From contig NZ_JALEBH010000001.1 of the NCBI RefSeq assembly GCF_022758885.1, positions 3,069,501 through 3,133,500 on the forward strand: a stretch of 64,000 bases of DNA, written 5' to 3'. Positions within the stretch are counted from its first letter, which is position 1. Every line of letters starts with the position of its first letter. The notes under the pieces were generated by a model that did not search any database, was not told the DNA's origin, and saw only the letters and a program-made list of their open reading frames with translations. This DNA is from Sphingobium sp. BYY-5. GTDB taxonomy: Bacteria; Pseudomonadota; Alphaproteobacteria; Sphingomonadales; Sphingomonadaceae. Positions 10,051-19,512 of this stretch are shown one piece after another. The position numbers were made by a program, and so were the translations under genes.

Positions 10051-10818
10051 ATGAAAATATATGTGATCGCCGCCATGGGGCTGCTTCTGGGAGCGGCCCC
10101 GGCGCCCGAACCGCAATGGCAGCCTATCTTTGATGGCAAATCGCTCGACGGCTGGACGCCCAAGATCACGGGCCATGCCGTTGGCGAAGATCCCCTCCAC
10201 ACGTTCATCGTTCAGCATGGCGCTATCCGCGTGTCCTATGCTGGCTATAAGAGCTTTAATGGCGAGTTCGGCCATCTGTTCTGGAAGGCGCCGCTGAAAG
10301 CCTATCGTATCCGGTTCGAATATCGTTTCTTCGGGGAAGACCTGCCTGGAATCAAAGTGTGGCAGGCAACAAATTCCGGCCTGATGCTTCATGCGCAGGC
10401 GCCTGAGACCATGCGCCGCGACCAGGATTTTCCGGTCAGTCTGGAAATGCAGCTGCTCGGAACCCCACGGCCTACCGAGGAGCCGACCGGCAATCTCTGC
10501 ACGCCGGGCACCACCGTGGTTTTTGAGGGCAAGCGCGATCCGCGACACTGTATTCCGTCAAGCTCGCCTCTGATGCCTGTCGGTCGGTGGACGAAAGCGG
10601 AGCTTGAGGTGTTGCCATCGGGTGAGATCACCCATTTCATCGATGGCAAGGCCGTGTTGCGATATTCCGATGTCGAACTGGACCCAGAGTCTGAGGATGC
10701 CAAGCCGCTGATTGCGGCGGCTGGTGGCGCATTGCAGTTGAAGCAGGGATATATCGCCCTTCAAAGCGAGGGGCATCCAATCGAATTTCGAAACATCGAA
10801 CTCCAGCGGCTCGAATAG
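10051..10818 (+). CDS. Secreted DUF1080 (3-keto-disaccharide hydrolase-like) protein
   Basis: A 255-residue protein with a signal peptide (about 1-17). The mature part has the concanavalin-like DUF1080 fold signature: PIFDGKSLDGWTPK, a GHLFWKAPLKAYRIRFEYRFFG strand pair broken into two conserved blocks, NSGLMLHAQ and WTKAELEVLPSGEITHFIDGK. The family includes 3-keto-glycoside hydrolases, but many members have unknown substrates. It starts at ATG 10051 with a GGGGAGG site upstream. No carbohydrate operon surrounds it. The 166-bp gap before it shows no gene. Confidence 0.85.
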   Translation: MKIYVIAAMGLLLGAAPAPEPQWQPIFDGKSLDGWTPKITGHAVGEDPLHTFIVQHGAIRVSYAGYKSFNGEFGHLFWKAPLKAYRIRFEYRFFGEDLPGIKVWQATNSGLMLHAQAPETMRRDQDFPVSLEMQLLGTPRPTEEPTGNLCTPGTTVVFEGKRDPRHCIPSSSPLMPVGRWTKAELEVLPSGEITHFIDGKAVLRYSDVELDPESEDAKPLIAAAGGALQLKQGYIALQSEGHPIEFRNIELQRLE

Positions 10819-10989
10819 GCTGGAGACGCGGGGGCGGACGACAATCGCGATGCCGCCCTCGATCAATTTGCCCTTTGGGCTTCCCCTCGCGGGGCATCAT
10901 CATGGATACTCGTTAAAGATTTTGGCGGGTGAGGTGGAAGGTGGGTGCCGCCTGCGACCGGCATGATGGCTGCGGCCAGACCGCACCCA

Positions 10990-13173
10990 TCACCGTCCGA
11001 ACTTCTTCTGCACCTTCCCATAACGCAATTTCCGCGTCCCTGGCTTGCCCTCGGTCGCCCGCCCTCTCGGCGCCGCCACCTGCTGCTCTGCCGGCAGTCC
11101 AAGTTCTTCCGCCTCCAGCTTGCGGATTTCGTCGCGGATGCGGCCGGCTTCCTCGAACTCCAGGTCTGCTGCTGCTGCGCGCATCTTCTTTTCCAGATCC
11201 TCGATATAGGCGCGCAGATTGTGGCCGACGAGGTGCGGGCGATCCTCCAGCCCCGTGTCGATCGTGACCTGATCTTTCGATGCCACATGGGCGATGATGT
11301 CGCCGATATTGCGCTTGATTGTGGTCGGCGTGATGCCATGTTCGAGATTGTACGCCTCCTGCTTCTCGCGCCGGCGCGAGGTTTCGTTCAGCGCCCGTTC
11401 CATGCTGCCCGTCACCCGGTCGGCATAGAGGATAACGCGGCCCTCCACGTTGCGCGCGGCGCGGCCGATCGTCTGGATCAGCGAGGTTTCACTGCGTAGA
11501 AAGCCCTCCTTGTCCGCGTCGAGGATCGCGACCAGCCCGCATTCGGGAATGTCCAGCCCTTCGCGTAGCAGGTTGATGCCGATCAGCACGTCATAGACGC
11601 CCAGCCGCAAATCGCGGATCAGTTCGATACGTTCCAGCGTCTCGACGTCGCTATGCATGTAGCGGACCTTGATCCCAGCCTCGTGCATGAACTCGGTCAG
11701 ATCTTCAGCCATGCGCTTGGTCAGGGTCGTGACGAGCGTGCGATAACCTTGCGCGGCGACCTTGCGGCATTCGTTGATGAGGTCATCGACCTGATCCTCG
11801 ACCGGTTTGATCTCGACCGGCGGATCGATGAGGCCGGTGGGGCGGATCACCTGTTCGCTGAACACGCCGCCGGTCTGCTCCATCTCCCAGGGGCCGGGCG
11901 TCGCGGACACGGAAACGGTCTGCGGCCGCATCACGTCCCATTCGTTGAAGCGCAGCGGTCGGTTGTCGATGCAACTGGGCAGGCGGAAACCATATTCGGC
12001 CAGCGTGATCTTGCGCCGATGGTCGCCGCGCGCCATCGCGCCGATCTGTGGTACGGTCTGGTGGCTTTCGTCCACGAACAGCACCGCATTTTCCGGCAGA
12101 TATTCAAACAGGGTCGGCGGAGGTTCGCCGGGCAGGCGACCAGTCAGGAAGCGGCTGTAATTCTCGATCCCCGCGCAGGAGCCGGTAGCCGCGATCATCT
12201 CCAGGTCGAAATTGGTGCGCTGCTCCAGCCGCTGCGCCTCCAGCAGCTTGCCCTCCGCAACCAGTTCCTTCAGCCGCTCGGTCAGTTCGAACCGGATCGC
12301 TTCCATCGCCTGCTTGAGCGTCGGGCCAGGCGTGACATGGTGGCTGTTGGGGAAGACTTTCACATAATCGAGGCTGGCGATCTTCTTCCCCGTCAGCGGA
12401 TCGAACTCGACAATTTCCTCAATCTCGTTGCCGAAGAAACTGATGCGCCAGGCGGTGTCCTCATAATGGGACGGGAAAATCTCCAGATTATCGCCCTTCA
12501 CGCGGAAATTGCCGCGCGCGAAGGCTGCATCGTTGCGCTTATACTGGAGCGCGACCAGCTTGCGGATGATCTCACGCTGGTCTTCGATCCCGCCTTTCTT
12601 CATTGCGAAGGTCATGGCCGAATAGGTTTCGACCGATCCGATGCCGTAGAGGCAGGAGACCGACGCGACGATGATGACATCGTCCCGCTCCAGCAGCGCG
12701 CGGGTCGCCGAATGCCGCATCCGGTCGATCGCTTCGTTTACGCTGCTTTCCTTCTCGATATAGGTGTCGGATCGCGCGACATAGGCTTCGGGCTGGTAAT
12801 AGTCGTAATAGCTGACGAAATATTCGACGGCGTTCTCCGGGAAGAAGCTCTTGAACTCCCCATAGAGCTGCGCTGCCAATATCTTGTTGGGAGCCAGGAC
12901 CAGGGCGGGGCGCTGCAGCGCCTCGATCACCTTGGCCATGGTGAAGGTCTTGCCGGAGCCGGTGACGCCCAGCAGCACCTGGTCCCTCTCGCCGGCCAGC
13001 GCCTGTTCGACCAGTTCGGGGATCGCCGTGCGCTGGTCGCCCGACGGTTCATAGTCGGAAACGAGCGTGAAGGGACGGCCGCCCTCACTCTTTTCGGGGC
13101 GGGCAGGGCGATGCGGGACGAAGCCTGCGCCGGTTTCCGGTTCATCGAGCGTGGTGCGGATCTGGATGGACAT
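10990..13173 (-). CDS. uvrB: UvrABC system protein B (excinuclease helicase subunit)
   Basis: A 727-residue nucleotide-excision repair protein that loads on damaged DNA with UvrA and recruits UvrC. Walker [14 protein letters not shown], the Tyr-rich beta-hairpin [21 protein letters not shown], and motif [13 protein letters not shown] are all present. A C-terminal UVR domain ([19 protein letters not shown]) is followed by a basic tail. The start is ATG 13173. It is transcribed from the region now occupied by the broken immunity gene and the IS256 element, so its promoter lies in or beyond 13174-13213, or within that scar. Confidence 0.97.
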   Translation of the reverse strand: MSIQIRTTLDEPETGAGFVPHRPARPEKSEGGRPFTLVSDYEPSGDQRTAIPELVEQALAGERDQVLLGVTGSGKTFTMAKVIEALQRPALVLAPNKILAAQLYGEFKSFFPENAVEYFVSYYDYYQPEAYVARSDTYIEKESSVNEAIDRMRHSATRALLERDDVIIVASVSCLYGIGSVETYSAMTFAMKKGGIEDQREIIRKLVALQYKRNDAAFARGNFRVKGDNLEIFPSHYEDTAWRISFFGNEIEEIVEFDPLTGKKIASLDYVKVFPNSHHVTPGPTLKQAMEAIRFELTERLKELVAEGKLLEAQRLEQRTNFDLEMIAATGSCAGIENYSRFLTGRLPGEPPPTLFEYLPENAVLFVDESHQTVPQIGAMARGDHRRKITLAEYGFRLPSCIDNRPLRFNEWDVMRPQTVSVSATPGPWEMEQTGGVFSEQVIRPTGLIDPPVEIKPVEDQVDDLINECRKVAAQGYRTLVTTLTKRMAEDLTEFMHEAGIKVRYMHSDVETLERIELIRDLRLGVYDVLIGINLLREGLDIPECGLVAILDADKEGFLRSETSLIQTIGRAARNVEGRVILYADRVTGSMERALNETSRRREKQEAYNLEHGITPTTIKRNIGDIIAHVASKDQVTIDTGLEDRPHLVGHNLRAYIEDLEKKMRAAAADLEFEEAGRIRDEIRKLEAEELGLPAEQQVAAPRGRATEGKPGTRKLRYGKVQKKFGR

Positions 13174-13288
13174 GGGGCGAATATGGGGCTTTTGGCTGAC
13201 GGCGCAATCGCCGTTATGGTTTCAACTCGAACGCCGTCTTGGGCGGTGGCGGATTGACGACCGGCTTGTCGCCGAAACGGGCGCGCAG

Positions 13289-14610
13289 GGGACTGTCAGG
13301 AATTCCGTGTGTGGGCGGGCATAATGGGTAAGAAGGAGACCCTGTATGCCTCGACGCAAGGAGCCGGCGATCCCGGCTGATTTACTCGATCAACTCTTGG
13401 CCGGCAGCGATGCCGCCAGTGCGCTCCAGCAGGGCGGCCTGCTGGATTCATTGAAGAAGGCGCTGGCCGAACGGGCGCTCAACGCCGAGATGGATTACCA
13501 CCTTGGCGATGCCCCGCAGGTCGGGAACAGCCGCAATGGCTATGGCCGCAAGACGGTGGTGACGGACACCGGCAAGATCGAGATCGAGGTGCCGCGCGAT
13601 CGTCATGCCAGCTTTGATCCGCAACTGATCGCCAAGTACCAGCGCCGGTTTCCGGGCTTCGACGACAAGATCGTCTCGATGTATGCGCGCGGCATGAGCA
13701 CACGGGAGATCGTCGGGCACTTGCGCGATCTGTACGGTATCGACGTCTCGCCGGACCTGATCTCGACGGTGACCGACGCCGTGCTCGAAGAGGTCGCCGC
13801 CTGGCAGGCCCGACCGCTCGATCCGGCCTATCCGCTGGTTTTCTTCGACGCGATCCGGGTCAAGATCCGTGACGAAGGTCTGGTCCGCAACAAGGCTATC
13901 CACATCGCGCTGGGCGTGCGTGCCGATGGCGGCAAGGTCGTCCTGGGCCTGTGGATCGAGCAGAACGAGGGCGCCAAATTCTGGCTGCGGGTGATGAACG
14001 AGCTGAGGAACCGCGGTGTTGAGGACATCATGCTGGCCGTCGTAGACGGCCTGAAGGGCTTTCCAGAGGCCATCACCGCCGTGTTCCCCGAGGCGATCGT
14101 CCAAACCTGCATCGTCCACCTGCTGCGCAACTCGATGGACTTCGTGTCGTGGAAGGATCGCAAGGCGCTCGCTGGTGCACTGAAGACCGTCTACCGCGCC
14201 ACCGATGCCATCGCTGCCGAGGAGGCCCTGACAGCCTTCGAGGCCGGCGAATGGGGTCGGCGCTATCCTGCGATCGGCCAGAGCTGGCGCCGTGCATGGG
14301 CCGAGGTTATCCCGTTCTTTGCCTTCCCCGACGAGGTCCGCCGCATCGTTTATACGACAAACGCCATCGAGGCGTTGAATGCCCAGCTTCGACGGGCGGT
14401 CAGGGCCAGGGGGCACTTTCCCAGCGACGATTCAGCGACCAAGCTGCTCTATCTGATCTTGAACCGATCCGAGAAAGAGTGGAAAATGCCGCCACGTGAG
14501 TGGTCCATGGCCAAGGCCCAGTTCGCCGTGCTGTTCGGAGAACGCTTCATCAAGGCCATGGCAGCGTAATGTTCAACCGCCCGCCCACACACGGAATTCC
14601 TGACAGTCCC
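13289..14610 (+). mobile_element. IS256-family insertion sequence, copy 1 (1,322 bp)
   Basis: Terminal inverted repeats of about 32 bp begin GGGACTGTCAGGAATTCC at both ends. An 8-bp target duplication, GCGCGCAG, flanks it at 13281-13288 and 14611-14618. It contains one transposase gene. It is inserted in the minus-strand YezG-like gene; the reading frame is restored when the element and one duplication are removed in thought. A second copy of the same length and orientation lies at 31973-33294. Confidence 0.95.
13346..14569 (+). CDS. IS256-family transposase (copy 1)
   Basis: A 407-residue DDE transposase of the mutator-like type. It shows the N-terminal KKALAERALNAEMDYHLG, the DNA-binding RNGYGRKTV region, IDVSPDLISTVTD, the first catalytic Asp in PLVFFDAIRVK, the second in AVVDGLKGF, and the conserved VYTTNAIEALNAQLRRA block with the catalytic Glu. 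Full length for the family, with a GGAG ribosome site (AAGGAGACCC) before ATG 13346. Its translation is identical to that of the copy at 32030-33253, so the element is probably recent and active. Confidence 0.97.
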   Translation: MPRRKEPAIPADLLDQLLAGSDAASALQQGGLLDSLKKALAERALNAEMDYHLGDAPQVGNSRNGYGRKTVVTDTGKIEIEVPRDRHASFDPQLIAKYQRRFPGFDDKIVSMYARGMSTREIVGHLRDLYGIDVSPDLISTVTDAVLEEVAAWQARPLDPAYPLVFFDAIRVKIRDEGLVRNKAIHIALGVRADGGKVVLGLWIEQNEGAKFWLRVMNELRNRGVEDIMLAVVDGLKGFPEAITAVFPEAIVQTCIVHLLRNSMDFVSWKDRKALAGALKTVYRATDAIAAEEALTAFEAGEWGRRYPAIGQSWRRAWAEVIPFFAFPDEVRRIVYTTNAIEALNAQLRRAVRARGHFPSDDSATKLLYLILNRSEKEWKMPPREWSMAKAQFAVLFGERFIKAMAA

Positions 14611-14958
14611 GCGCGCAGGGCTCTTTCGCGTCGCTCGCCATCGACCACTTTGACATTGACCTCTTCAGGGTATTTCATGCTGACGTGGAATTTCTTGCCC
14701 ACGATGGCATATTCCAGAACTGATCAGCGCAGGTTCGGTCCTTCCGGTTCAAGATACCAAGCTTCCCAGAGAAGATCGGCCAAGTTCGTTTTTCGCGGAT
14801 CATACCAGCGCACCACATTGCCTTCATCTTTGAAAATGCTTGTATCCACCCAGCCTTCGCCAATTTCCACATAAAGAAAAACGCCGTCAGGATCGCCTCC
14901 TACGGTTTCGGTAAGCTCCCGCCCGATCTCGTTCATGAGTGGGCCCAGGATCTCCAAC

Positions 14959-15288
14959 TTATCTTTCTCCATTGGACTCGCCTTTCGCTTCATTCGAGAA
15001 CTCTCGGACACGCTTCTTTCCGTCGACATACCATGTAACGGTGAGGCTATAGGGTCGTTTGGAGGTTCCTTCATAAAGCGGCATGATGTCCACGATGACT
15101 TTCTTTCCCGCGCGTAAATCCCTGGCCCACCCATCTTCCATGGCGCGGTAGGCACCACGATTGAAGTTCCTATCCTGGGCGAAATGGTTGAAGCTGTCGC
15201 CGGGACCGTTGAAGCGAGCAGCGATGAAATGACCGCCAATGTCCGCTGCATCTAAACTCCCCCCAAAGTTTCGCGATGCCCTAGCAAA
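14959..15288 (-). pseudogene. 5'-truncated nuclease toxin domain (DNA/RNA non-specific endonuclease type)
   Basis: An open minus-strand frame of 109 codons with no usable start before an internal Met. It reads DAADIGGHFIAARFNGPG, then FNHFAQDRNFNRGAYRAMED, then GKKVIVDIMPLYEG, KRPYSLTVTWYVDG and REFSN. This matches the C-terminal toxin domain I know as Endonuclease_NS_2 (catalytic His in the GGHFIA motif), found at the ends of polymorphic toxins and LXG/YeeF proteins. All delivery domains are missing; an upstream stop lies at 15289-15291 and no toxin N-terminus is found before the next gene. It ends inside the start of the YezG-like immunity gene. Base composition is visibly lower in GC than its neighbours, suggesting transfer. 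Confidence 0.72.
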
Positions 15289-15393
15289 TCAATAAGAACA
15301 AATCAAGAACATGTAATCCTTTTACCCCATGCCATTGAACCGGCGCGCAACGCTGATATGGTCGGGGAAGGTGAGGAAGCAGGGAGGAAGATC

Positions 15394-15957
15394 ATGCGGC
15401 GAACAGCCTTGATGCTCGCGGTTCTGACGGTCGGCTTGGCGGCTTGTGGCGACAAGCCCGGCGACAAGGCGGACGAGATCGCCGCGACCGACGCGATGAG
15501 CAAGGCGCAGGTGAAGGCGCAGGTCGACAAGGTGCAGCTCAAGCCGGGCCAATGGGAGGGCAGCTACACCATCCAGGATATCGACCTGTCCGGTATGCCG
15601 GGCGCGACGGCCAGCATGAAAGACCAGATGAAGCGCATGATGAGCCAGACCACGCACAAATATTGCGTCACGCCGGAGGAAGCTGCCAACCCAAGCGGCG
15701 CCATGTTCTCCGGCCAGGAGAACAAGAATTGTACCTATGGCGGCTTCGATGCGAAGGGCGGCGCGGTGAAGGGCCAGATATCGTGCAAGTCGCAGGGCAG
15801 CACGATGAACGCCACCATGTCCGGCGCCTATGCCTCCGACCACTATAGCATGGACATGGACATGAAGATGGCGGGCGGTCCCCAGGGCATGACCATGGCG
15901 ATGACCGCGCGATCGGAGGGCAAGTGGATCGGACCGGAGTGCGCGCCGGAACAATGA
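15394..15957 (+). CDS. DUF3617 lipoprotein A
   Basis: A 187-residue lipoprotein. The signal ends in the lipobox LAAC (MRRTALMLAVLTVGLAAC), so it should be lipid-anchored after processing. The mature domain has LKPGQWEGSYTI, KYCVTPEEAANP, NCTYGGFDAKGG and ISCKSQGSTMNATM, the Cys pattern and layout of DUF3617 proteins, whose function is unknown. A Met-rich stretch (YSMDMDMKMAGG) is notable. The ATG at 15394 has a strong GGGAGGA site; the longer frame back to 15358 is less likely. A paralogue follows at 16209. Confidence 0.85.
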   Translation: MRRTALMLAVLTVGLAACGDKPGDKADEIAATDAMSKAQVKAQVDKVQLKPGQWEGSYTIQDIDLSGMPGATASMKDQMKRMMSQTTHKYCVTPEEAANPSGAMFSGQENKNCTYGGFDAKGGAVKGQISCKSQGSTMNATMSGAYASDHYSMDMDMKMAGGPQGMTMAMTARSEGKWIGPECAPEQ

Positions 15958-16208
15958 TTTCCGAACGTTGTGATTGAAGCAGCGCCATGCTGGCTGTGCG
16001 ACCGGCCGCTGGGTCGAGTGGCATCATCCCTTGCCTAAAAGCCGGGGCGGGCGGGACGTGGTGCCGCTGCACCCGATCAGTCACCGCATCATCCATGCGC
16101 CCACGCGGCGTCGGCGATGATGAGGCCGATATGGTGTTTTCTCCTTGCGCTTTACGGGCAAGCGGTAGAGCTTCCGTCAGCGTTCCTATCGAGAACAGGG
16201 GAGAGGAT

Positions 16209-16715
16209 ATGCGAAAGACTGTGCGTGCGGCGCTGCCGCTGGCGTTGACCTTTGGCCTGGCCGCTTGCGGTAGTAATCCGGCGTCTGCGCCGGAAGCGGA
16301 AGAGGCGCCGGTCGTCATGCAGGCGGGACAATGGGCGCTGACCCGTAAGACCACCGGCTACAATACGCCGACAGTGACCCCGGCCCAATATCAGGAAGCG
16401 TTGAAGCAGATCAGCGAGGATAAGGTCTGCATTGCCGTCGACAAGGAGGGCCTGCCCGACGCCAATGCGCTTGCCGGCAAGGAAGGGACGGACTGCAGCT
16501 ACAAGGACAAGATGGTGCGCAAGGGGCGACTGATCGCGACGCTGAGTTGCAAGGCAGGCGCGGGTACGTCCGAAATCGTGGTCGAGGGCAATTATACCGC
16601 CGACACGCTGACGCTGGGGACGACCATGACCAAGGCCGAAGGGGGACAGCCGGTGCTGCGCACCACCCACGATCTGACAGGAAACCGGGAGGGCGATTGC
16701 CCGGCTGCTTCCTGA
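16209..16715 (+). CDS. DUF3617 lipoprotein B
   Basis: A 168-residue lipoprotein with the lipobox GLAAC near residue 20. The mature part parallels the upstream paralogue: VMQAGQWALTRKT, KVCIAVDKEGLPDA, DCSYKDKMVRKGRLIATLSC and a final GDCP. It belongs to the DUF3617 group common in sphingomonads; no function is known. ATG 16209 is preceded by GGGGAGAGGAT. The 251-bp gap to the first paralogue suggests separate promoters, so tandem duplication is likely but co-transcription is not certain. Confidence 0.83.
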   Translation: MRKTVRAALPLALTFGLAACGSNPASAPEAEEAPVVMQAGQWALTRKTTGYNTPTVTPAQYQEALKQISEDKVCIAVDKEGLPDANALAGKEGTDCSYKDKMVRKGRLIATLSCKAGAGTSEIVVEGNYTADTLTLGTTMTKAEGGQPVLRTTHDLTGNREGDCPAAS

Positions 16716-16744
16716 CTATTCGTCCGGACAGTGGGCGTCCATTA

Positions 16745-17962
16745 TCACTCCAGCGCGCGGATCGCCCGCTCGTCGCAGCTTTTGCGTCCGACCGGCACCG
16801 AGCTGACCGTCGGCACCGGTAGCGATTGGCCGATGCGCAGCGGGGCAAAGCGCTTGCGCTCTATGCCCGCGCAGCGCAGCGCCAGTTCCAGCATCCGGGG
16901 CGGCGTGTCCCATTGCTCGTAGGACAGGCGGAAGGTGCCCCAATGAATGGGGATGGCGGTGGATGCGCCCAGCCGCTTGAACACCTCTACTGCTTGGGAT
17001 GGGCCGATATGCGCGTCGGATTGCATTTGCCCCTTCCAGAAGCGGAAGGCGCCGATCGGGATCAGCGCCAGGCGGATAGGGCCAAGGCGCGCGGCTTCGG
17101 CGGGCCAGGCCATGTCCCCTGCGCCTGTGTCACCCGCGAAGAAGATGTTCCCGGCGCGCGTCTCGATCACGAAGCTGGACCAGAGCGCGCGGTTGCGGTC
17201 GGCGCCCCAGCGACTGCCCCAATGATGGTTGCGCGTCACATGGACGCGATAGTCGGGGCAATGTTCGTAATTGCCGCACTGGATGACCGCATCAGGTGCC
17301 AGCCCGTTGAGCGATGCGCCGCTGATCGACTGACTCCAATCCAGCGCGGTCGAGGGAATGCCGTTCGCCTTCAGGATCGTATCATTGCCCAGGCTCGTGA
17401 CGATTTTCGGCCTGTCCCTCTCCCACAGGCGCTTGAGCGTGGGCATGTCCATATGGTCATAATGATTGTGGCTGAGCAGGATCAGGTCGATCTTGGGCAG
17501 GTCGTCGAAGCGTATGCCGGGCTGAGCGATCCGCTTGGGGCCAAGCGGGGGCAGGGGGCTGGCATAGTCCGACCAGATCGGGTCGGTCAGGATGTTGAGA
17601 CCCGCCGCCTGCACCAGCACGGTCGCATGGCCGACCCAGGTCGCCACCATGCCGCGTGGTGCGGCGAAGGGCGCGGGGCGGGTGGGCTTGACCGCGATCG
17701 CCTCTGGCCAGGGCGGTCGGTCATCATTGCCCAGCAGCCAGCGCGCCATGAAGCCGCGCCGGGTGGCGCCGGGTGGCGCGGGTATCTCGATCGCGCCGTC
17801 GGGGTTGAAGAAATGCGCGCCGTCAAAATGTCGGCTGGCCGGCCCCGCATAATAGATGCGGTCCAGGAAGGGCGGAATGATGGTGATCGCCAGGCACAGC
17901 GCGACGACCAGAAACAGCAGCGCGACGCCCGCGCCTCTTATGATGCTGAAAAGGCGGCCCAT
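16745..17962 (-). CDS. Membrane-anchored metallo-beta-lactamase-fold hydrolase (NAPE-PLD/UlaG-like)
   Basis: A 405-residue protein with an N-terminal membrane anchor (AGVALLFLVVALCLAITII). The MBL core follows: WVGHATVLVQAAGLNILTD, the zinc motif LLSHNHYDHMD, NHHWGSRW, FFAGDTGAGD and a late IPIHWGTF histidine. The domain order fits NAPE-hydrolysing phospholipase D-like or UlaG-like enzymes; the substrate here is unknown. The start at 17962 is chosen because GGGGAGC lies just ahead of that ATG; ATG 17995 is an alternative. It converges with the DUF3617 gene. Confidence 0.87.
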   Translation of the reverse strand: MGRLFSIIRGAGVALLFLVVALCLAITIIPPFLDRIYYAGPASRHFDGAHFFNPDGAIEIPAPPGATRRGFMARWLLGNDDRPPWPEAIAVKPTRPAPFAAPRGMVATWVGHATVLVQAAGLNILTDPIWSDYASPLPPLGPKRIAQPGIRFDDLPKIDLILLSHNHYDHMDMPTLKRLWERDRPKIVTSLGNDTILKANGIPSTALDWSQSISGASLNGLAPDAVIQCGNYEHCPDYRVHVTRNHHWGSRWGADRNRALWSSFVIETRAGNIFFAGDTGAGDMAWPAEAARLGPIRLALIPIGAFRFWKGQMQSDAHIGPSQAVEVFKRLGASTAIPIHWGTFRLSYEQWDTPPRMLELALRCAGIERKRFAPLRIGQSLPVPTVSSVPVGRKSCDERAIRALE

Positions 17963-18053
17963 GCTGCTCCCCGCGCTAACAATGTCTAGCGACATAGCGC
18001 GGATCGGCGGGGCGGCAAGGGGAAGGTGGGGGGCAGCAGCGGCGCGGTCGCGC

Positions 18054-19457
18054 TCAGCTTTGATCCCGATAGGCCATCTGCAGGATGCCCCAGTGGCGGC
18101 CATGGACATGGATCGACGCGATCACCTGCTTGAGCAGGACGACTTCGCCCTTGGCGGTGGGACGGCGATAGGCCTTGATGCAGAAAGGCTGGATGGTCCT
18201 GCATTGGTCGCGCGTGTCGGGGAAATCGAACATCAGCCCCTGGCGCGAATGTTCGGCGTTCCAGACATCGTCGCCCGGCCGCTGCGGGTGGGACCGTTCC
18301 GGCATGGCGATGGCGCCATAGGCGTTGCGGTCGGTGAAGGTCATGCCGAACAGGCCGGGATAGGCCCGCGCCATCTCCTGCCGCGCGCGCGCTGCGGCCA
18401 GCATCACCGGCTGTACTGGATGGCTGTACTGGATGGGATGGGTGGCGGGGATCGGTAGATATTTTTCGCTGAAGACATCGGCTTCGCTGATCCGGCCTTC
18501 GGCGATAGCGCGTTCGATAGACAGCGCGACCGCCTCGGCCGATTCCAGGCTGAAGCGGATATAAGGCGAATCGGGAATGTCGATGCCGCTTTCGGCCAGA
18601 TATTGCAGCAGCAGGTTGGTGTCTTCGCTGGCGCTGGTGACGCGGCCCGACAAGCGTTGCAGGCCACCGGCATTGTCGTTCGATGTGCTGGCGAGGGCAG
18701 CCAGGCCGGTACGAATTTCGCCTGCCGATCCCACCATCGACGCGATGCGCTGCGCGACCGTTTCGCTGTTCCCGGACAGGTCGAGCATCAGCGCCGCCAG
18801 CCGTTCGACCAGCGTTTCGATGTTGCGCGTATCGGATTGGGCGGTGCGGGCGGTTTGCGCGCCCCGCGTGATGCTGTCCAACATGCCGCCAGCCTCGCTG
18901 GTCAGCGCCGCGATGGACCGATCGATCGTCTGGGTCGCTGCACCGGTTTCCTGCGCCAGCTTCTTCACCTCGGCCGCGACCACGGCAAAGCCGCGCCCGG
19001 CATCACCGGCGCGTGCTGCCTCGATCGTGGCGTTGAGCGCCAGCAAATTGGTCTGGCTGGCGATGCCGCTGATAACGCTGGTGACATGGGCGACGGTCTT
19101 CAGCGCCTGGCCGAAGCCATCGAGCCGCGCATGGATGCGGCTCACCTGTTCGATCAGGTCGACGAAATTGCCGTTCGCGGTCGATAGCTGGCGGCCTGAA
19201 TCGTCGATGATGGCGCGGGCTGCGACCGCTTTCTCGCGCGCATCCTGCCCAGCCAACGAGACACGCTCGCCATCCTGCGACAATTGTGCGGCGGCACCGC
19301 TGATCGCTTCGATCGTGCGGGCCTGATGCGTCACTCGTTCGGCGAGTTCGCTGATGTCGACCTGCAAGTCGAGCGTGCGTATCCCTAGATCGCCGGACAA
19401 TTTGGCGACCTTTGTAACCGCGCGCGCGATGCTATCGGAATATATGTCCCTGCTCAC
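18054..19457 (-). CDS. Soluble methyl-accepting chemotaxis protein with a C-terminal sensor-like domain
   Basis: A 467-residue protein with no evident membrane segment. Residues about 100-200 carry the conserved MCP hairpin tip ([20 protein letters not shown], then [15 protein letters not shown]), which contacts CheA and CheW. The C-terminal third ([43 protein letters not shown]) resembles the degenerate Cache/PAS-like tail of cytosolic chemoreceptors. No che genes are nearby, so it is an orphan receptor. The signal is unknown. The gene starts at ATG 19457, 55 bp from the EamA gene on the same strand. Confidence 0.88.
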   Translation of the reverse strand: MSRDIYSDSIARAVTKVAKLSGDLGIRTLDLQVDISELAERVTHQARTIEAISGAAAQLSQDGERVSLAGQDAREKAVAARAIIDDSGRQLSTANGNFVDLIEQVSRIHARLDGFGQALKTVAHVTSVISGIASQTNLLALNATIEAARAGDAGRGFAVVAAEVKKLAQETGAATQTIDRSIAALTSEAGGMLDSITRGAQTARTAQSDTRNIETLVERLAALMLDLSGNSETVAQRIASMVGSAGEIRTGLAALASTSNDNAGGLQRLSGRVTSASEDTNLLLQYLAESGIDIPDSPYIRFSLESAEAVALSIERAIAEGRISEADVFSEKYLPIPATHPIQYSHPVQPVMLAAARARQEMARAYPGLFGMTFTDRNAYGAIAMPERSHPQRPGDDVWNAEHSRQGLMFDFPDTRDQCRTIQPFCIKAYRRPTAKGEVVLLKQVIASIHVHGRHWGILQMAYRDQS

Positions 19458-19512
19458 GGGGCATAGCGCTATCCGTTCGTGGTAAATTAAGCGTTAGCGC
19501 TTTGTGCCCATT

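Larger units (their letters stand above)
13214..14972 (-). pseudogene. YezG/DUF600-type immunity protein gene, broken by a stop codon and by IS256
   Basis: Reading the minus strand from ATG 14972 gives about 82 residues (including VFLYVEIGEGWVDTSIF and DLLWEAWYLEPEGPN), then an in-frame TGA at 14724-14726 where the family normally has Trp. The frame continues as EYAIVGKKFHVSMKYPEE and ERRERALRA up to the IS junction. Removing the element and one target copy joins it cleanly to RFGDKPVVNPPPP, ending at a TAA at 13214-13216. The RR...FGDKP ending is typical of YezG-like antitoxins that protect against LXG/YeeF-type nucleases. The start overlaps the end of the toxin remnant by 14 bp, suggesting translational coupling in the ancestor. 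Family assignment is from motif memory. Confidence 0.72.

Noticed and set aside
13448..14416. 322-codon minus-strand frame inside IS256 (also at 32132-33100)
   Set aside because: Antisense shadow of the transposase; no start site or motif of its own.
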